From contig CP092863.1 of assembly GCA_030710605.1 (NCBI GenBank), positions 106,564,099 through 106,628,098 of the forward strand: DNA of 64,000 nt, given 5' to 3'. This document shows, one piece after another, positions 9,781 through 19,769 of this stretch. The stretch is from Cordylochernes scorpioides (Eukaryota > Arthropoda > Arachnida > Pseudoscorpiones > Chernetidae). Under the pieces are notes generated by a model. It saw only the letters and a program-made list of their open reading frames with translations, was not told the DNA's origin and did not search any database. A program made the position numbers and the translations under genes. Within the stretch, counting starts at the first letter, position 1; every line of letters begins with the position of its first letter.

Positions 9781-9899
9781 CATGACTGGTACAGAGCTTA
9801 GGAGACAAGCACCGGTTCTGTCCTCCCAATATAACAACAGTCTTTGATTTCCAGACTTAATTCTGACGTTTGAGGCCAAAAACTTAATATGTACACTGT

Positions 9900-10230
9900 A
9901 TGACAAGGAAATTACTGAAGAACTCCCCCCATTACCTGCTTAATTGTACAGCCCTTGATGCAGAAAGGAAGGCCCTATATCAACAAATTAAATCTACCAA
10001 CATTTCACCCTACGTATTGCTTTCAAAAATATCAGCAAACAAATCTAATGCAATAGCTTACTATAATTTTTTAGATCATCATTATGTAAGGACCAGTCAA
10101 CAAGTGAATGACTTTGAGATGAAGAGTAAAGCCATTTCAATTTCTATGTAAATAACACAAGATGATTATTACCTTACCCAATTGGGAGAATCTGTATGGG
10201 GCAAGTCCCTAATAAAGGCTTTTGTGTGTG
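9900..10230 (+). pseudogene. LINE L2s 3' end: ORF2 C-terminus plus 3' UTR
   Basis: The frame 9900-10151 encodes HYLLNCTALDAERKALYQQI and ends SKAISISM, stop; an H..C spacing of this kind is usual at the end of Jockey/I-type ORF2. The UTR has GGGAGAATCTGTATGGGGC, CCTAATAAAGGC and a TG-repeat tail. An inverted copy is at 17693-17882. 5' truncated, non-functional. Confidence 0.65.
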
Positions 10231-10237
10231 TGTGTGA

Positions 10238-10548
10238 TTTCCAGACTTAAGTCTGGTCATCTACAGACAATGACTTTCCAGAATGGTTGCAAGGTTTTCC
10301 CACAATGTACTAAGTGTCAACCTTCAACCCCAAACCAAATTATTAACTGTAGAACGACATTTGACAAATTTACCGCAAATGTTTCTTTTGAACGAAAAAT
10401 CTTTATTTATTTAAAGGAGCAATAACGATTATTTCTATCCTTAATTATTAACTGTATTAACACATCCATTGATGAGTTCTACTCATCCCAAGTAGACACC
10501 ATTAACAAGCTCTACAAGCTTGATACCCTGATATGATTAAGTGGAGAT
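10238..10548 (+). pseudogene. LINE L1s C-terminus interrupted by SINE-B
   Basis: 10238-10350 encodes RLKSGHLQTMTFQNG and CTKCQPSTPNQIIN. Coding resumes at 10444 with SSIDELYSSP, then LYKLDTLI and a stop at about 10535, followed by the GAGATAAGGAAGAAGAG tail. The SINE-B insert (10352-10442) is bounded by a 14-bp duplication, AATTATTAACTGTA. Confidence 0.7.
10352..10442 (-). mobile_element. 5'-truncated SINE-B in a LINE
   Basis: 91 bp running from GAACGACATTTGACAAAT to TTATTTCTATCCTT. Target duplication AATTATTAACTGTA at 10338-10351 and 10443-10456. The tRNA head is absent, so the retained end is the 3' end of SINE-B, which fixes the family's orientation. Confidence 0.75.
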
Positions 10549-10559
10549 AAGGAAGAAGA

Positions 10560-10874
10560 GAAGGCCCTTACATGCAGGGCTGGGTCTTCAGGTGAAGCCT
10601 GGATGATGAAACCCTGGCCATCTTGGCGTCTACCAAGACACGCATCTATGAGTATCATCTCAACATTGAACTGAGAGATCCTGTCCTTGTCTGGAGGAGG
10701 ACTCTCTCTGGAAATGGCCATCCTTGCTTCAGCGAAGTGCCGAATTTATCGGTACTTCGTGCAGGTGGGGCTGGGTGTTGGAATTAAGGACATCGCCTGG
10801 AAGAGGACACTTGTACGGTGGGGAAGACTTCCCGGCTGAAAATTTAAATTTTTTAATCCTTCTTTAAATTATCA
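10560..10874. other. Unclassified GC-richer stretch
   Basis: Short overlapping frames only (a 69-codon minus frame ends in a LINE-tail region). No recognised domain. Confidence 0.35.
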
Positions 10875-10877
10875 TAT

Positions 10878-11045
10878 AATAAGGCAAAATAGCCTAACTG
10901 CGAAAGCTTTAGACTTTAAAACCTGATGTCCCTGGTTCGAACACGCTTTTCGCTATCTTTTTATTTTCCCTATTTTTGTGATCTCTTCCTCATCTTGTAA
11001 ATATTGACTGAGTTGTCAATAAATTTGTTTTAATTGTCAATTATC
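10878..11045 (+). mobile_element. tRNA-Lys-like SINE-D, copy 1
   Basis: TAGCCTAACTGCGAAAGC (box A-like), GACTTTAAAACC (anticodon region), CTGGTTCGAACACG (box B), then TATCTTTTTATTTTCCC and TTGTCAATAAATTTG. An inverted copy lies at 28185-28372. The cloverleaf is imperfect, so a SINE rather than a tRNA gene. Confidence 0.65.
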
Positions 11046-11389
11046 TCTCTGGAGAAGAAGCCACCCTTCCTGAGAACAGTTCTTTTATATTTTTTATATC
11101 ACCAATTTGTAATTAATTAGATCTTTGTTTAATTTTTAATTAATTTGTGTAACAATTGACTAAGAGAATGTCAATAAAATATATTTTGAATTGTCTGTCC
11201 GTTTCCCAACCACAACAACCAGCGACAGACGAACTTGGAGAAAGAAGCGATGTCACAATGTATACTAAGATGACACTCATCATGGTAACCTAGGCTGAAG
11301 AACGAAAGGGAAAAAAAAGCCATTTCCTGATCGTGTAACTAAAAGTTGCTGATGGCTTTCGTCATCTGTCGGAATAAATATTGTAGCGT

Positions 11390-11815
11390 GTAGTGTATGG
11401 TATGTCGATATGTTTTGTTTTTGTGTGGTGTATATGTGAGTGTGCCTATGGGTTTAGTTTAAAAAGGGTGTCTATACTAGTATTTGTGTGTAGTGTGTCT
11501 ATGTGTTTGTATGGTGTGTCTATGTGTTTTATTTATGTGTGTGGTGTATGTGTTTGTGCCTATGAGTTTAGTTTGAAAAGGGTCTCCATGTGTTTATTTG
11601 TTTGTAATTTCTGTGTTGGTATGGTGTGTCTATGTGTTTCATTTGTGTGTAGTGTGTCTATGTGTTTAGTTTGAAAAGGGTCTCCATGTGTTTATTTGTT
11701 TGTAATTTCTGTTTTGGTATGGTGTGTCTATGTGTTTGTGTGAGTACCTATGAGTTTAGTTTAAAAGGGTGTCTATGTGTTTCATTTGTGTGTAGTGTGT
11801 CTATGTGTTTGTATG
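11390..11815 (+). repeat. TG-rich degenerate minisatellite
   Basis: Repeats of TGTGTCTATGTGTTT with larger modules (AGTTTGAAAAGGGTCTCC, TTTGTTTGTAATTTCTG) duplicated about 105 bp apart. A 93-codon frame is low complexity and not a gene. Confidence 0.7.
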
Positions 11816-11891
11816 ACAATTAAATAATTTTTATTGACCGCTGGTCAACAATTACTCACGAGGAGTCAAAAGGGCAAACTATGTACATTGA

Positions 11892-12176
11892 TCAGGAGGG
11901 CAAGGCTATCCTTAGCTTGTGAATACCCCTGCGAATGGTGGGATGGCTGTTCCGAGTTCGCTCGAGAGCAGCGTCAAGGAAGCCCGCGAGGGTACTCCCC
12001 TGCTCAGGTGAGAGATCCTTGAGTAGATCCAATCTATCCTCGCGGTATAAGATCGCAAACATGACGGCATCCAGGGAAATCCCAGGCTCCAGCAGGGGCC
12101 CAAAGCCGGGTTCAGCGATCATTTCATTGAAGGTTGTATCTAACTCCGGCATCAGGTCGTCGTCGTCCTCCATCAA
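11892..12176 (-). CDS. Unrecognised 94-aa acidic ORF
   Basis: Visibly GC-richer than its surroundings. It starts MMEDDDDLMPEL, has an acidic N-terminus, a hydrophobic middle (SLDAVMFAILYRE) and a basic end (RRGIHKLRIALPS). About 60 bp past the stop on the same strand comes CAATAAAAATT, a possible polyadenylation signal. The upstream flank is TG/CA repeat with no promoter or splice acceptor seen. It could be a processed pseudogene, a viral or transposon fragment, or a real exon. I do not recognise the family. Confidence 0.35.
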   Translation of the reverse strand: MMEDDDDLMPELDTTFNEMIAEPGFGPLLEPGISLDAVMFAILYREDRLDLLKDLSPEQGSTLAGFLDAALERTRNSHPTIRRGIHKLRIALPS

Positions 12177-12410
12177 TGTGTGTATGTGTGTGTTTGTTTA
12201 CATATGATGTGTTTGTACATGTAATGTGATGTATATATGTGCTTTGGTTGTATGTAGGTATTGTCTACGTGTGTAGTAGGTGACACAGAAAGGCTGTGTA
12301 GAAAGCACCACCACCAGAGAAGGACATGGGGAGACGACAAGGTAGAGGTACAGCGACAGGACGGTGCCAAAAAGCTCCGTGACGGAAATTGCTTAGCCAG
12401 GATGACATCG

Positions 12411-12722
12411 GCGGGGTGTAATCGCGTAGGCAGCACGTACAACTCCTGGTCTTAAATACGTCCTGTGTCACACGCTCTTCTAGTTCTGGGGTGTAATCGC
12501 TTAGACACGTACAACACCAAACTCCTGGTCTTAGATACGTCCTGTGTCACACGCTCTTCTAGTTCTGGGGTGTAATCGCTTAGACACGTACAACACCAAA
12601 CTCCTGGTCTTAGATACGTCCTGTGTCACACGCTCTTCTAGTTCTGGGGTGTAATCGCTTAGACACGTACAACACCAAACTCCTGGTCTTAGATACGTCC
12701 TGTGTCACACGCTCTCCTAGCT
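12411..12722 (+). repeat. 79-bp tandem array
   Basis: Unit starts at 12458, 12537, 12616 and 12695 (ACGTCCTGTGTCACACGC..GTAATCGCTTAGACACG) are exactly 79 bp apart and almost identical; a shorter diverged unit precedes them. Recent local expansion. Confidence 0.85.
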
Positions 12723-12727
12723 CTGTA

Positions 12728-13310
12728 CGTCAACAACACACATATCACCGCGGTATAAACACAATCTCGCGATACCCAGCAACAACAGCGCAATATCACA
12801 GCGCATTTGTCAAATCACACGGAAAATTCCAGAAATACTTACATAAAAGAGGGCTATCAGAAACACCAAATTGTTCCTGCGGAGAAACTGAACAAACTTC
12901 ACCTTATAAAATGAAAGGAATGTTTATTTTATACACAATGCAAACAAACTTCTACTGCCTTACTGCGATGAAAAAATATAAGGAGGGCTTGGCTCATCAG
13001 TGGTGAACCCTCCCAGCGGTTTCGTCAATTTAATCCACCAGACCGCTTCTCAGAGCTCTAATACTGTATTGGACGATTCTGCTTATATACGCAGCACTCA
13101 TCAGAATCAGAAATGGTTTTCAAGAAAGCTATGGACATAAGCTTATAGGACAGTAGAATTACATTCAAACTTTACATTATCTATGACTGTCCGAACTTTA
13201 CAGAAGTGAGACATCGATTGTTCCCTGATCTAAATGATTTAACTCTCTTACATCAGCCACTTTGTCTATATAAATTTTATGTACTCTGTCGATTAATAAA
13301 TTTGTAAATA
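12728..13310 (+). pseudogene. LINE L3s ORF2 C-terminus split by MITE TC
   Basis: Left part encodes SHGKFQKYLHKRGL and NCSCGETEQTS; right part (13175-13310) encodes IIYDCPNFTEVRHRLFPDL and LYKFYVLCRLINKF, then a stop. Together they give the CxC..H/C pattern typical of R1/Jockey-type C-termini, with a frameshift at the junction. The insert 12908-13165 separates them. Confidence 0.65.
12908..13165 (-). mobile_element. MITE TC, minus copy inside a LINE
   Basis: Inner ends TCTACTGCCTT (12951) and AGGACAGTAGA (13148), outer start AAATGAAAGGAATG. Flanked by CAAACTTCACCTTAT (12893-12907) and CAAACTTTACATTAT (13166-13180), 15 bp with two mismatches, read as an old target duplication. The CTGATGAG motif (minus) and GAAAC are present. 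Confidence 0.65.
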
Positions 13311-13439
13311 TTTAATTCAAATTTGTTTGTTTCCTCTGTAATTTCGTTTTTCTTTATTAATGTATAATAAATAAACTTCTTACGAAAGTTTGATACCTTT
13401 TTAAAGACAATTCGATTTATTCTCAAGAAAAAGCAAAAA

Positions 13440-13735
13440 ACACAATTTATAATGTCCTATATAATGTATTATAAGTTACTTTAAATATTATTTACGAACG
13501 GAAGAATACGTCCAGGGTAGCCTAGTGGACATGGCACCTGCCCGGTAAGCAGAAGGTTGTGGGTTCGATTCCCGCCCCTGGACACTTTTATTTTTCCGTT
13601 CGCCATTACTCTTCATATTTTCACCCTCTCATACTTCATTCAAAAAAGTTAGAAATAGTAAATATTTCTCTTTGAAATAAATATAGATTTTTCACAAAAA
13701 AAGAAACTTATACGGTGTAACTTTAAGTATTGTTT
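13440..13735 (+). mobile_element. tRNA-derived SINE-B, best head
   Basis: 13511-13583 folds as tRNA-like: acceptor GTCCAGG/CCTGGAC, D region AGCCTAGTGGACATGGC, anticodon stem CTGC/GCAG with a 7-base loop CCGGTAA, T arm GTGGG-TTCGATT-CCCGC. Position 33 is C instead of U and the D stem is weak, and the body and flanks match SINE-B, so this is a SINE head. Confidence 0.75.
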
Positions 13736-15030
13736 ATAATCACTCGCCGCAGTCCTTTATAATATATCCATAATGACTCGAATTTTCGTCAGAAGGTAAT
13801 AGCATTTTACAAATATAGATAACAATCCAAACCAACCGTATGTGTTTTTTTATTTGTATTTATTTAAAATAAAAAGCTGTCTACAAATATACAAAAAAAT
13901 CGTCAAGGATACTTAATAATGACACAAATCAAAGTAAAACTTGTAAAAGAAACGTGACATAAAAGACCTTATAAAATAATAGGTACGAAGCGGACAAGTC
14001 ACACTTAAACAAGCGTGGGGACAAGTTTAAAGAATTCCAAGAACAAGTATAACAAAAGAGGGCATCAGATTAATATCTCAAAAAGAATAAGATCAAGGGT
14101 AGACAAACCAGTTCAACAGATGCATCAAAAGGAGAAAGAAAGAAAGAAAGAAAAAGAATGCTTTAAGGATAATTGAGCGTTCGATGATGCAGAAGTTCTA
14201 TGAGATAGCAGACGATTACGGATGTTTTGGAGGCATGCTCCTTTTATAGCCCGGGAGCTAATTTTAAGCAGATGGGGAAGAAAGCAACGAGTTTACATGG
14301 GGATAATTCTGTATAATAATTTCTTTTTATGGGACACTAAGTAGTGTCTTTTGGTTGTTTATTCTAGTCGTGATTCTTTAAATATTTATTTTGATCATAG
14401 AGTGAACCGATTTATCTGTGATATAAATATACAGTATGTGACTTTTAAATAGCCTTTGTTTGCGATTTAGAAGAAAAAGCAAAGATTAAACATCCTAAAA
14501 CTTCTAAAATATTGTGTTAGTTCTCTTTTGATATTTTTCAACATTATTATAGATGCGTTTTTGTTCGTATATTTTAAGACAAAAACCTTTCAAAGCTAAA
14601 TGATTCATATCAACTATTTATGTAAATTGCTTGATAAATAAATGAAAGCTATTGTTTAATTTCAATATTGGCTTAATTATTAATTTTAATTATTATTATT
14701 AAATTATTCTATAATACCTATATTTTCTTTTCCAAAACATAAGAGTAAAAGATAGAATTATTTTGCAATTTTTTTAAACTTTAAAAAGCTTAAATAAAAA
14801 TATTGATAAAAATATGAAAAAGAAGATTGGAGAATTCTTTATTTCACACACACACATCATTGATAAAACCATCACAGAATTTTACCAATTTAATCTACCA
14901 ATCAACTATAAATATTGTATTGTTCATTTTCTACTTTTATAATCTATATTGGAAAGTTTACTTTTAGTGATGGTGTTGAATTTTAATAAGTAATTTAAGG
15001 TATACATATACACGATATAATAAGATATAT
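13736..15030. other. No gene seen; AT-rich
   Basis: Contains a GAAA microsatellite near 14142-14156 and a short CA run near 14850. No supported frame, RNA or repeat family. Confidence 0.45.
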
Positions 15031-15032
15031 AT

Positions 15033-15169
15033 ACCTGTCTATAGCGCCCGATTTTAAATACGTAGTACTATGCGATTTACATTAAAAGTGACCTGTCTAT
15101 AGCACCCCCTCTGTATAGAACCCTATTTTGGTGAGTCCCAAGAGGGGGCGCTATAGACAGGTTTAACTG
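15033..15169. mobile_element. pogo-type MITE PG2, copy 1
   Basis: Ends ACCTGTCTATAGCGCCC and its complement GGGGGCGCTATAGACAGGT followed by TTAACTGTATA. The fuller copy at 22509-22685 shows TA-CAGTTAAAC termini. Confidence 0.65.
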
Positions 15170-15182
15170 TATATAATATGAT

Positions 15183-15366
15183 CGGTTCAAAATCACATTA
15201 TAATAGGTACCGCTCAACAAGAGCAACCTAGTTCATGATAATTGAAACAGTGAATAATATATGAAGGTTATTCACATATTAAACGAAATGTTAACGCGGG
15301 ATTCAATCCCGGTTCATGACTGTCGGGAATCGAGGGTGTTACTCACTCGTCCACCGACTTTTGTTA
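15183..15366 (-). mobile_element. tRNA-derived SINE-C, minus copy
   Basis: Minus strand: GTCGGTGGACGAGTGAGTAAC (box A-like), CGGGATTGAATCCCG (box B-like), then a body ending in GAGCGGTACCTATTATAATG. Copies at 21582-21920, 50667-50850 and 56088-56262. Confidence 0.7.
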
Positions 15367-15594
15367 TATAATATGAATTATTTCATATATCTCGCTATAT
15401 AAAGTGTATAATAATTGTTTTTAAAATGAGGAACAATAAAATCCCGTTTTCCTAGAAACTAAAGAGATAATATTTTTTTTTTTTAAAGAGCAATCACGCA
15501 AACATCACATTCATAGATTCTCGTGACTTGGGAAGGTTCTAGCAATGCTAATCAATTTTATCTTGTAATGACGGCAATAAGAGGAGAATATGTA

Positions 15595-15660
15595 AAAGAC
15601 TTGTGTCTTAATAAAGGCTTTGTGTATGTTTGTATTTTGTATTGTGAGTTTATACGGTTC
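15595..15660 (+). repeat. LINE 3' tail fragment
   Basis: GTCTTAATAAAGGCTTTG followed by TGTATGTTTG matches the AATAAAGGCTTTTG tail of the LINE UTRs at 10200 and 36000. Confidence 0.4.
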
Positions 15661-15662
15661 TA

Positions 15663-16024
15663 TAACTCCGCCTTTGCCGGTCCCAAGCCCGGATGAAAAA
15701 GGAGGAGAGGGAGCAGTAACAAGCTCACTTAAAAACCTGGGCTCAGCTGGCATGGCTGATAGTATCCTGTAATGGCTCCAGGGATACAGGATGAGCAGTG
15801 TTTGTACTCATGTTAGGAACAGCTGCCCATGGCGTCTGTTCCTCATGTCAGAGGCGGCCATTTCTTTTGGAACTAAGTCCGCCTGCCACTGAGTAGTGAT
15901 CCCAGTCTTAATGACAAAGGCAGACTCATTCTACTTCACCCAGTCATGGGGGTTATCAAACAGACACCATCAAGGGTCACAACTTGATATCCTAAATTGA
16001 GTGGAGATAAGAAGAAGAGAAGAT
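15663..16024 (+). mobile_element. SINE-F (GAA-tailed retroposon), copy 1
   Basis: Begins AACTCCGCCTTTGCCGG and ends TGAGTGGAGATAAG plus a GAAGAAGAG tail; length about 360 bp. TATACGGTT occurs at 15651 and 16032, near the two ends. The tail matches that of LINE L1s. Other copies: 45693-46044 and 53884-54252; partial 32665-32812 and 61800-61925. Confidence 0.65.
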
Positions 16025-16343
16025 ACGGGTCTATACGGTTACATAGGGAACGAGTCTATGGGTTCAGAATGAATTGATAGTGACAATAATTGCACGAGTC
16101 TATGCAGGCTGTGACAATATGCGACACTTTTATCAAGTAAGGTTCAGAGAAAACGGCGAAACAACCTAAAGAAGATATTCTTGTAACAGCGATTTTAGAT
16201 CGGCTGTGTATCCCTGTCTTCCCCTCGATCTCTTCCCCTGGAGCTTTCCCTCCAACACTGTCAGTATGGTACCTATAAGGTATACGGCCTTGGGTACCTA
16301 TACGGCTAAATTGACATTTAAAGTAAAATCAAACATAGACAGC

Positions 16344-16532
16344 CTATCTAGGATTTAGGTGGAAGGACAATCTCAGAAGAGGAGCTACCGCGACATGTCC
16401 ACAGCTCTCAACGGCCAAGAAAGATAAGACGACAGCGGCCGCAATAAATCTTGCACCTACAGCCATTCTCCGCCATTTCCTTAAATGCTTGTTTTCTGGA
16501 AGTTTCCAGTTACATCTCATCGTATGTAACAA
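16344..16532 (-). CDS. Possible secretory-signal ORF or first exon
   Basis: From an internal Met the frame reads MAVGARFIAAAVVLSFLAVE, hydrophobic with small residues as in a signal peptide, then SCGHVAVAPLL and a stop at 16344. GC is higher than the flanks. There is no clear splice donor and no downstream exon, and an overlapping ATG is in another frame. It could be chance. Confidence 0.2.
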   Translation of the reverse strand: MLHTMRCNWKLPENKHLRKWRRMAVGARFIAAAVVLSFLAVESCGHVAVAPLLRLSFHLNPR

Positions 16533-16558
16533 ACAAGCTTAATGTACATATCCTCAAT

Positions 16559-16944
16559 TTAAGACGAGTAATCCTTTCAATATATTATAATAACGGATAG
16601 AATCAAAAAGGATAAGTTTCTTTATTTGTAAAATCGATTCAAGCTTTCGGGCGCAAGCAGCCCTTCTACAGGAATATTGGAAACAATTTCAGGTAGACAT
16701 GTATTTCTAAGGGAAAAACGCCTCTCTTTATCAAGGCTTTTCTTAGATTTAAACTAAATCACGTGGGTATGTGATCCACTCACGCTATACAAGACCAAAG
16801 CAAAATACCATCTATATGTGTACATACATGTCTACTTGAAATTGTTTCCAATATTCCTGTAGAAGGGCTGCTTGCGCCCGAAAGCTTGAATCGATTTTAC
16901 AAATAAAGAAACTTATCCTTTTTGATTCTATCCGTTATTATAAT
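16559..16944. mobile_element. Foldback element FB2 (Penelope-like inverted pLTRs?)
   Basis: Arms of about 130 bp (16584-16713 and 16820-16944) are inverted copies around a spacer of about 105 bp. The 11-bp ATATCCTCAAT flanks the insert (16548-16558, 16945-16955). A 25-bp extra segment (16559-16583) lies before the left arm and shares GTAATCCT with the extra segment of FB1. Arms carry CTGTAGA, GGGC/GCCC and GAAAGCTT. Confidence 0.65.
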
Positions 16945-16982
16945 ATATCCTCAATACAATAATACATTAGCGCGTTATCTGT

Positions 16983-17131
16983 TATGAGAATTTGAAACTA
17001 TTATAGACGCGTATGATTCTTTTAATAAGCCAGGGGCCCTCTCATTAATTTTCCATTGCAGTAAGGACAGTAGAAATTGTTTAATTTTTAAAAGAATCAT
17101 ACGCGTCTATAATAGTTTCGAATTCTCTAAT
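16983..17131. mobile_element. MITE TC relative with long inverted ends
   Basis: GAGAATTTGAAACTATTATAG..CGTATGATTCTTTT at the left is inverted at the right (17093-17131). The centre has GGGCCCTCTCATTA and GCAGTAAGGACAGTAGAAA. Fragments of the same ends lie at 24405-24490 and 50340-50380. Confidence 0.6.
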
Positions 17132-17224
17132 ACAGTTTACTACGACAGAATTCTATAGCTTGGTTATACTATGTTGCGGATTGAAATCTGGAAGTACCAT
17201 CAAATCGTTTATTATTATTATTAA

Positions 17225-17597
17225 TCGCCTCGATACATTCATGGACAAAACTTAAGGAAGTTGTACCTTTTAGCATGTATATCGGGATTCAGATAATAAC
17301 TCTGAAAGATACACTCATGGACAAAACTTAAGGAAGTTGTACCTTTTAGCATGTATATCGGGATTCAGATAATAACTCTGAAAGATACACTCATGGACAA
17401 AACTTAAGGAAGTTGTACCTTTTAGCAATTATATCAGGATTCAGACAATAACTCTGAAAGATATTACAGTGACCTTTATTGAAGACACACGATATAACCA
17501 AGTGTAAACAGCCTCTGTCTTCTTCAAAAAAATAACAGACGACGGCGACATCAAACTTTTAACTTCCTTAAGTTATGTCAATGAGTGTAATCTCTTG
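17225..17597 (+). mobile_element. MITE CM, copy 2 (three tandem terminal units)
   Basis: Three units of CATGGACAAAACTTAAGG..CAGATAATAACTCTGAAAG, then ATTACAGTGACCTTTATTG, AACAGCCTCTGTCTTCTTC and the far end AACTTCCTTAAG..GAGTGTA. Units are about 79-82 bp. Confidence 0.65.
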
Positions 17598-17692
17598 CCT
17601 TCAATTTTGACACAGACAGTCACGAGTCGTTCGCTTAAACGATGAGGATGTACCATTCAAAATAATTTTAAAATTATCCAAAATAGTAAAAC

Positions 17693-17882
17693 ACACACAC
17701 ACACACACAAAGTCTTTATTAGGGACTTGCCCCATACAGATTCTTTCTATTATCATCTTGTGTTATTTACATAGAAATTGAACTGGCTTTACTCTTCGTC
17801 TCAAAGTCATTCAATTATTGACTGGTCCTTACCTAATGATGATCTAAAAAATGTATAGTAAGCTATTGCCTTAGATTTCAAA
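17693..17882 (-). pseudogene. LINE L2s 3' end, inverted copy
   Basis: CA-repeat tail, GTCTTTATTAGGGACTTGCC, ATTTACATAGAAATTG and further mirror the 3' end at 10000-10230, including the last part of the coding segment. Confidence 0.65.
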
Positions 17883-17899
17883 ATAGTATAACAACAACG

Positions 17900-18204
17900 A
17901 GGAAAGGCTAACTATGAAGTTTTGTCAATGAGTATATATCCATGTTGGAGAAGACGCTTTTGACGTAGACTGTAAAAATGCTATGAGATATTGAATGAAA
18001 AATATTTTGAAAATTTTCTTGGTTTCTTCAAGTGGTCTCATTTTTTCTTACAAAGATCCACCAGAGGGAATGGGTAGATAATCGTTAAAAAGAGAGATTT
18101 TTACTGTTCATACTCAATTCTTTTAAAATCCTTTTTTTATCTTGTAACGTAGAGAATTAGGAAAAACAAACTTCAGAATGACACGGCGATTTATATAAGG
18201 GCAG
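17900..18204. other. No gene seen; CM end and repeat fragment
   Basis: GTTTTGTCAATGAGTAT near 17920 is a CM terminus remnant, and 18150-18200 matches the 8765-8950 repeat. Otherwise unclassified. Confidence 0.4.
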
Positions 18205-18365
18205 CACAAAGAGTCAAGGGGCTCTGGCACATTTGTAAGTGCAAAGTCGAACTGCTTTCACATGTGTAGACATGTGGTGCGCTTACAGTAAAAAGCAGTC
18301 GCTAACTACCCACCATGATTATCATGGCCTGTACCACGTGTACTAGGGATAAGCAAAAAAAAAAA
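18205..18365 (+). mobile_element. SINE-A 3' half
   Basis: GGGGCTCTGGCACATTTG, GTCGAACTGCTTTCACATGTG, CCACCATGATTATCATGGCC, GTGTACTAGGGATAAGC and an A run. The tRNA head is missing. Confidence 0.65.
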
Positions 18366-18419
18366 AAGAGTCAACATTTATAAGATACAAGATAAGCAAT
18401 GATGGATTTGCTACAATAT

Positions 18420-18720
18420 TTATTCCAAGTATGTGTACACATGGTACAAGAAGGAATACACAATGATCAATGAAAGGAGATTAGACTATAAAATGATTGG
18501 GTCGCTAGTCTAATAGAAAGGTCTGGAATCAGAAGATGTGAAGCGATCAAGAGAATTGCTCACAGAAGTTGAACCAAGTATGTGTACACATGGTACAAGA
18601 AGGTATACACAATGATCAATGAAAGGAGATTAGACCAAAAAATGATTGGATCATTAATCTGATAGAAAGGTCTGGAAACAAGATGTGAAGCGATCAGAAT
18701 TGCTTAGAAGATGATGAAAT
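18420..18720 (+). repeat. Direct tandem dimer, about 150 bp
   Basis: CCAAGTATGTGTACACATGG..GGTCTGGAA..GAAGCGATCA occurs at 18424 and 18574 with few differences. Confidence 0.75.
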
Positions 18721-18879
18721 GGTGTTAGTGCCTTTCATAAGGATGGCTCATCCTGAGAAAACAAAAAAGGGTTAAAAATAGACTTGATTAGTCATCTACC
18801 ACTTCTTTAGAAGTTAACCCATCTACATACTCTAACCAAACACTTGTTTAGCATGAAAATTTCCATAAAATAGTCCCTT

Positions 18880-19105
18880 GTATTAATATTAAAATGCTCC
18901 AATGTCCGTCTATTCTTGCAAAAGTCCAACCCCACCAGTGAGTGCAAGTAACCAAACGGGACTCTGGAAAATTTGTAAGTGCAAAGTCGAACTGCTTTTT
19001 AGATGTATAGACATGTGATGCGCTTACAGTAAAAGCAGTCACCTACTTCTACCCACCATGATTATCATGGCCTGTACCACGTGTACTAGGGATAAGCAAA
19101 AAAAA
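18880..19105 (+). mobile_element. SINE-A 3' part
   Basis: CTTGCAAAAGTCCAACCCCACC through GTGTACTAGGGATAAGC. A minus frame across it is a SINE frame, not a gene. Confidence 0.65.
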
Positions 19106-19129
19106 ATCAACATTAAGATGAAAATACCA

Positions 19130-19235
19130 GGCTTATCCAGGGATATAAGTTTCTTTTAAAACGTTTTAATTCACAAATCTTTAGATTTCGGCCATGAAAA
19201 ATCCCTTCTACAGGAGAAAGCTTGTTACAATAAAT
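19130..19235 (-). repeat. pLTR-like arm, minus
   Basis: Minus strand: CTGTAGAAGGG, loop, GGCCGAAATCTAAAG, ATTTGTGAATTAAAAC and AAAAGAAACTTATATCCC. The ATTTGTGAATTAAA part also heads the tandem repeat at 19975. Confidence 0.5.
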
Positions 19236-19265
19236 CATCAAAAGGACAAGAGTTAAAATACAATA

Positions 19266-19713
19266 CAGTCGACACTCGATATATCGACATTATTTCCCGG
19301 TCCTTTGATAAAATACTCGATAAGTTGAATAAAATCAATATTAATTGGTCCTCTCGGTAATTTGAAGTTGAAGGAGAATAGTATCTTGCCACAAATTAAC
19401 ATTTGTGAATAACACTGTACAAATGTTTAAAATAATAAATCACGAATTTTAAGATCAAATTAATGTTTGAGAAAGGGCAAGACCTGAAAAGCTCCCAATA
19501 AATTATTACTTTAAAAACTTGCGGTAAATCACTTATTTAATCTTGTATCAACATAGTATGTATATCCCGAAATTGTCAAAACTTCAAACTCTTGTTTACT
19601 TGATTTTTTTTCTCTCCTTACTACTTGGTTGTTTAAACTCCTGTTATTTTGAACTCTTGATAAATTGAATTTTTTTCTCTGGTCCCTTAAGTTTCAAATT
19701 ATCGAGCCAACTG
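19266..19713. mobile_element. pogo-type MITE PG3
   Basis: CAGTCGACACTCGATATATCG at the left and ATTATCGAGCCAACTG at the right are imperfect inverted ends in the pogo/Tigger style (CAGT..CGATAA). TA precedes the left end. No transposase frame. Confidence 0.5.
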
Positions 19714-19769
19714 CAGAATCAAAAATAGAGGGTATTTATAGTTATTTGAAAAGCAATTCAACGCGCCCT

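Noticed and set aside
13511-13583. Functional tRNA gene
   Set aside because: Wrong base at position 33, weak D stem, and the flanks match a dispersed SINE family.
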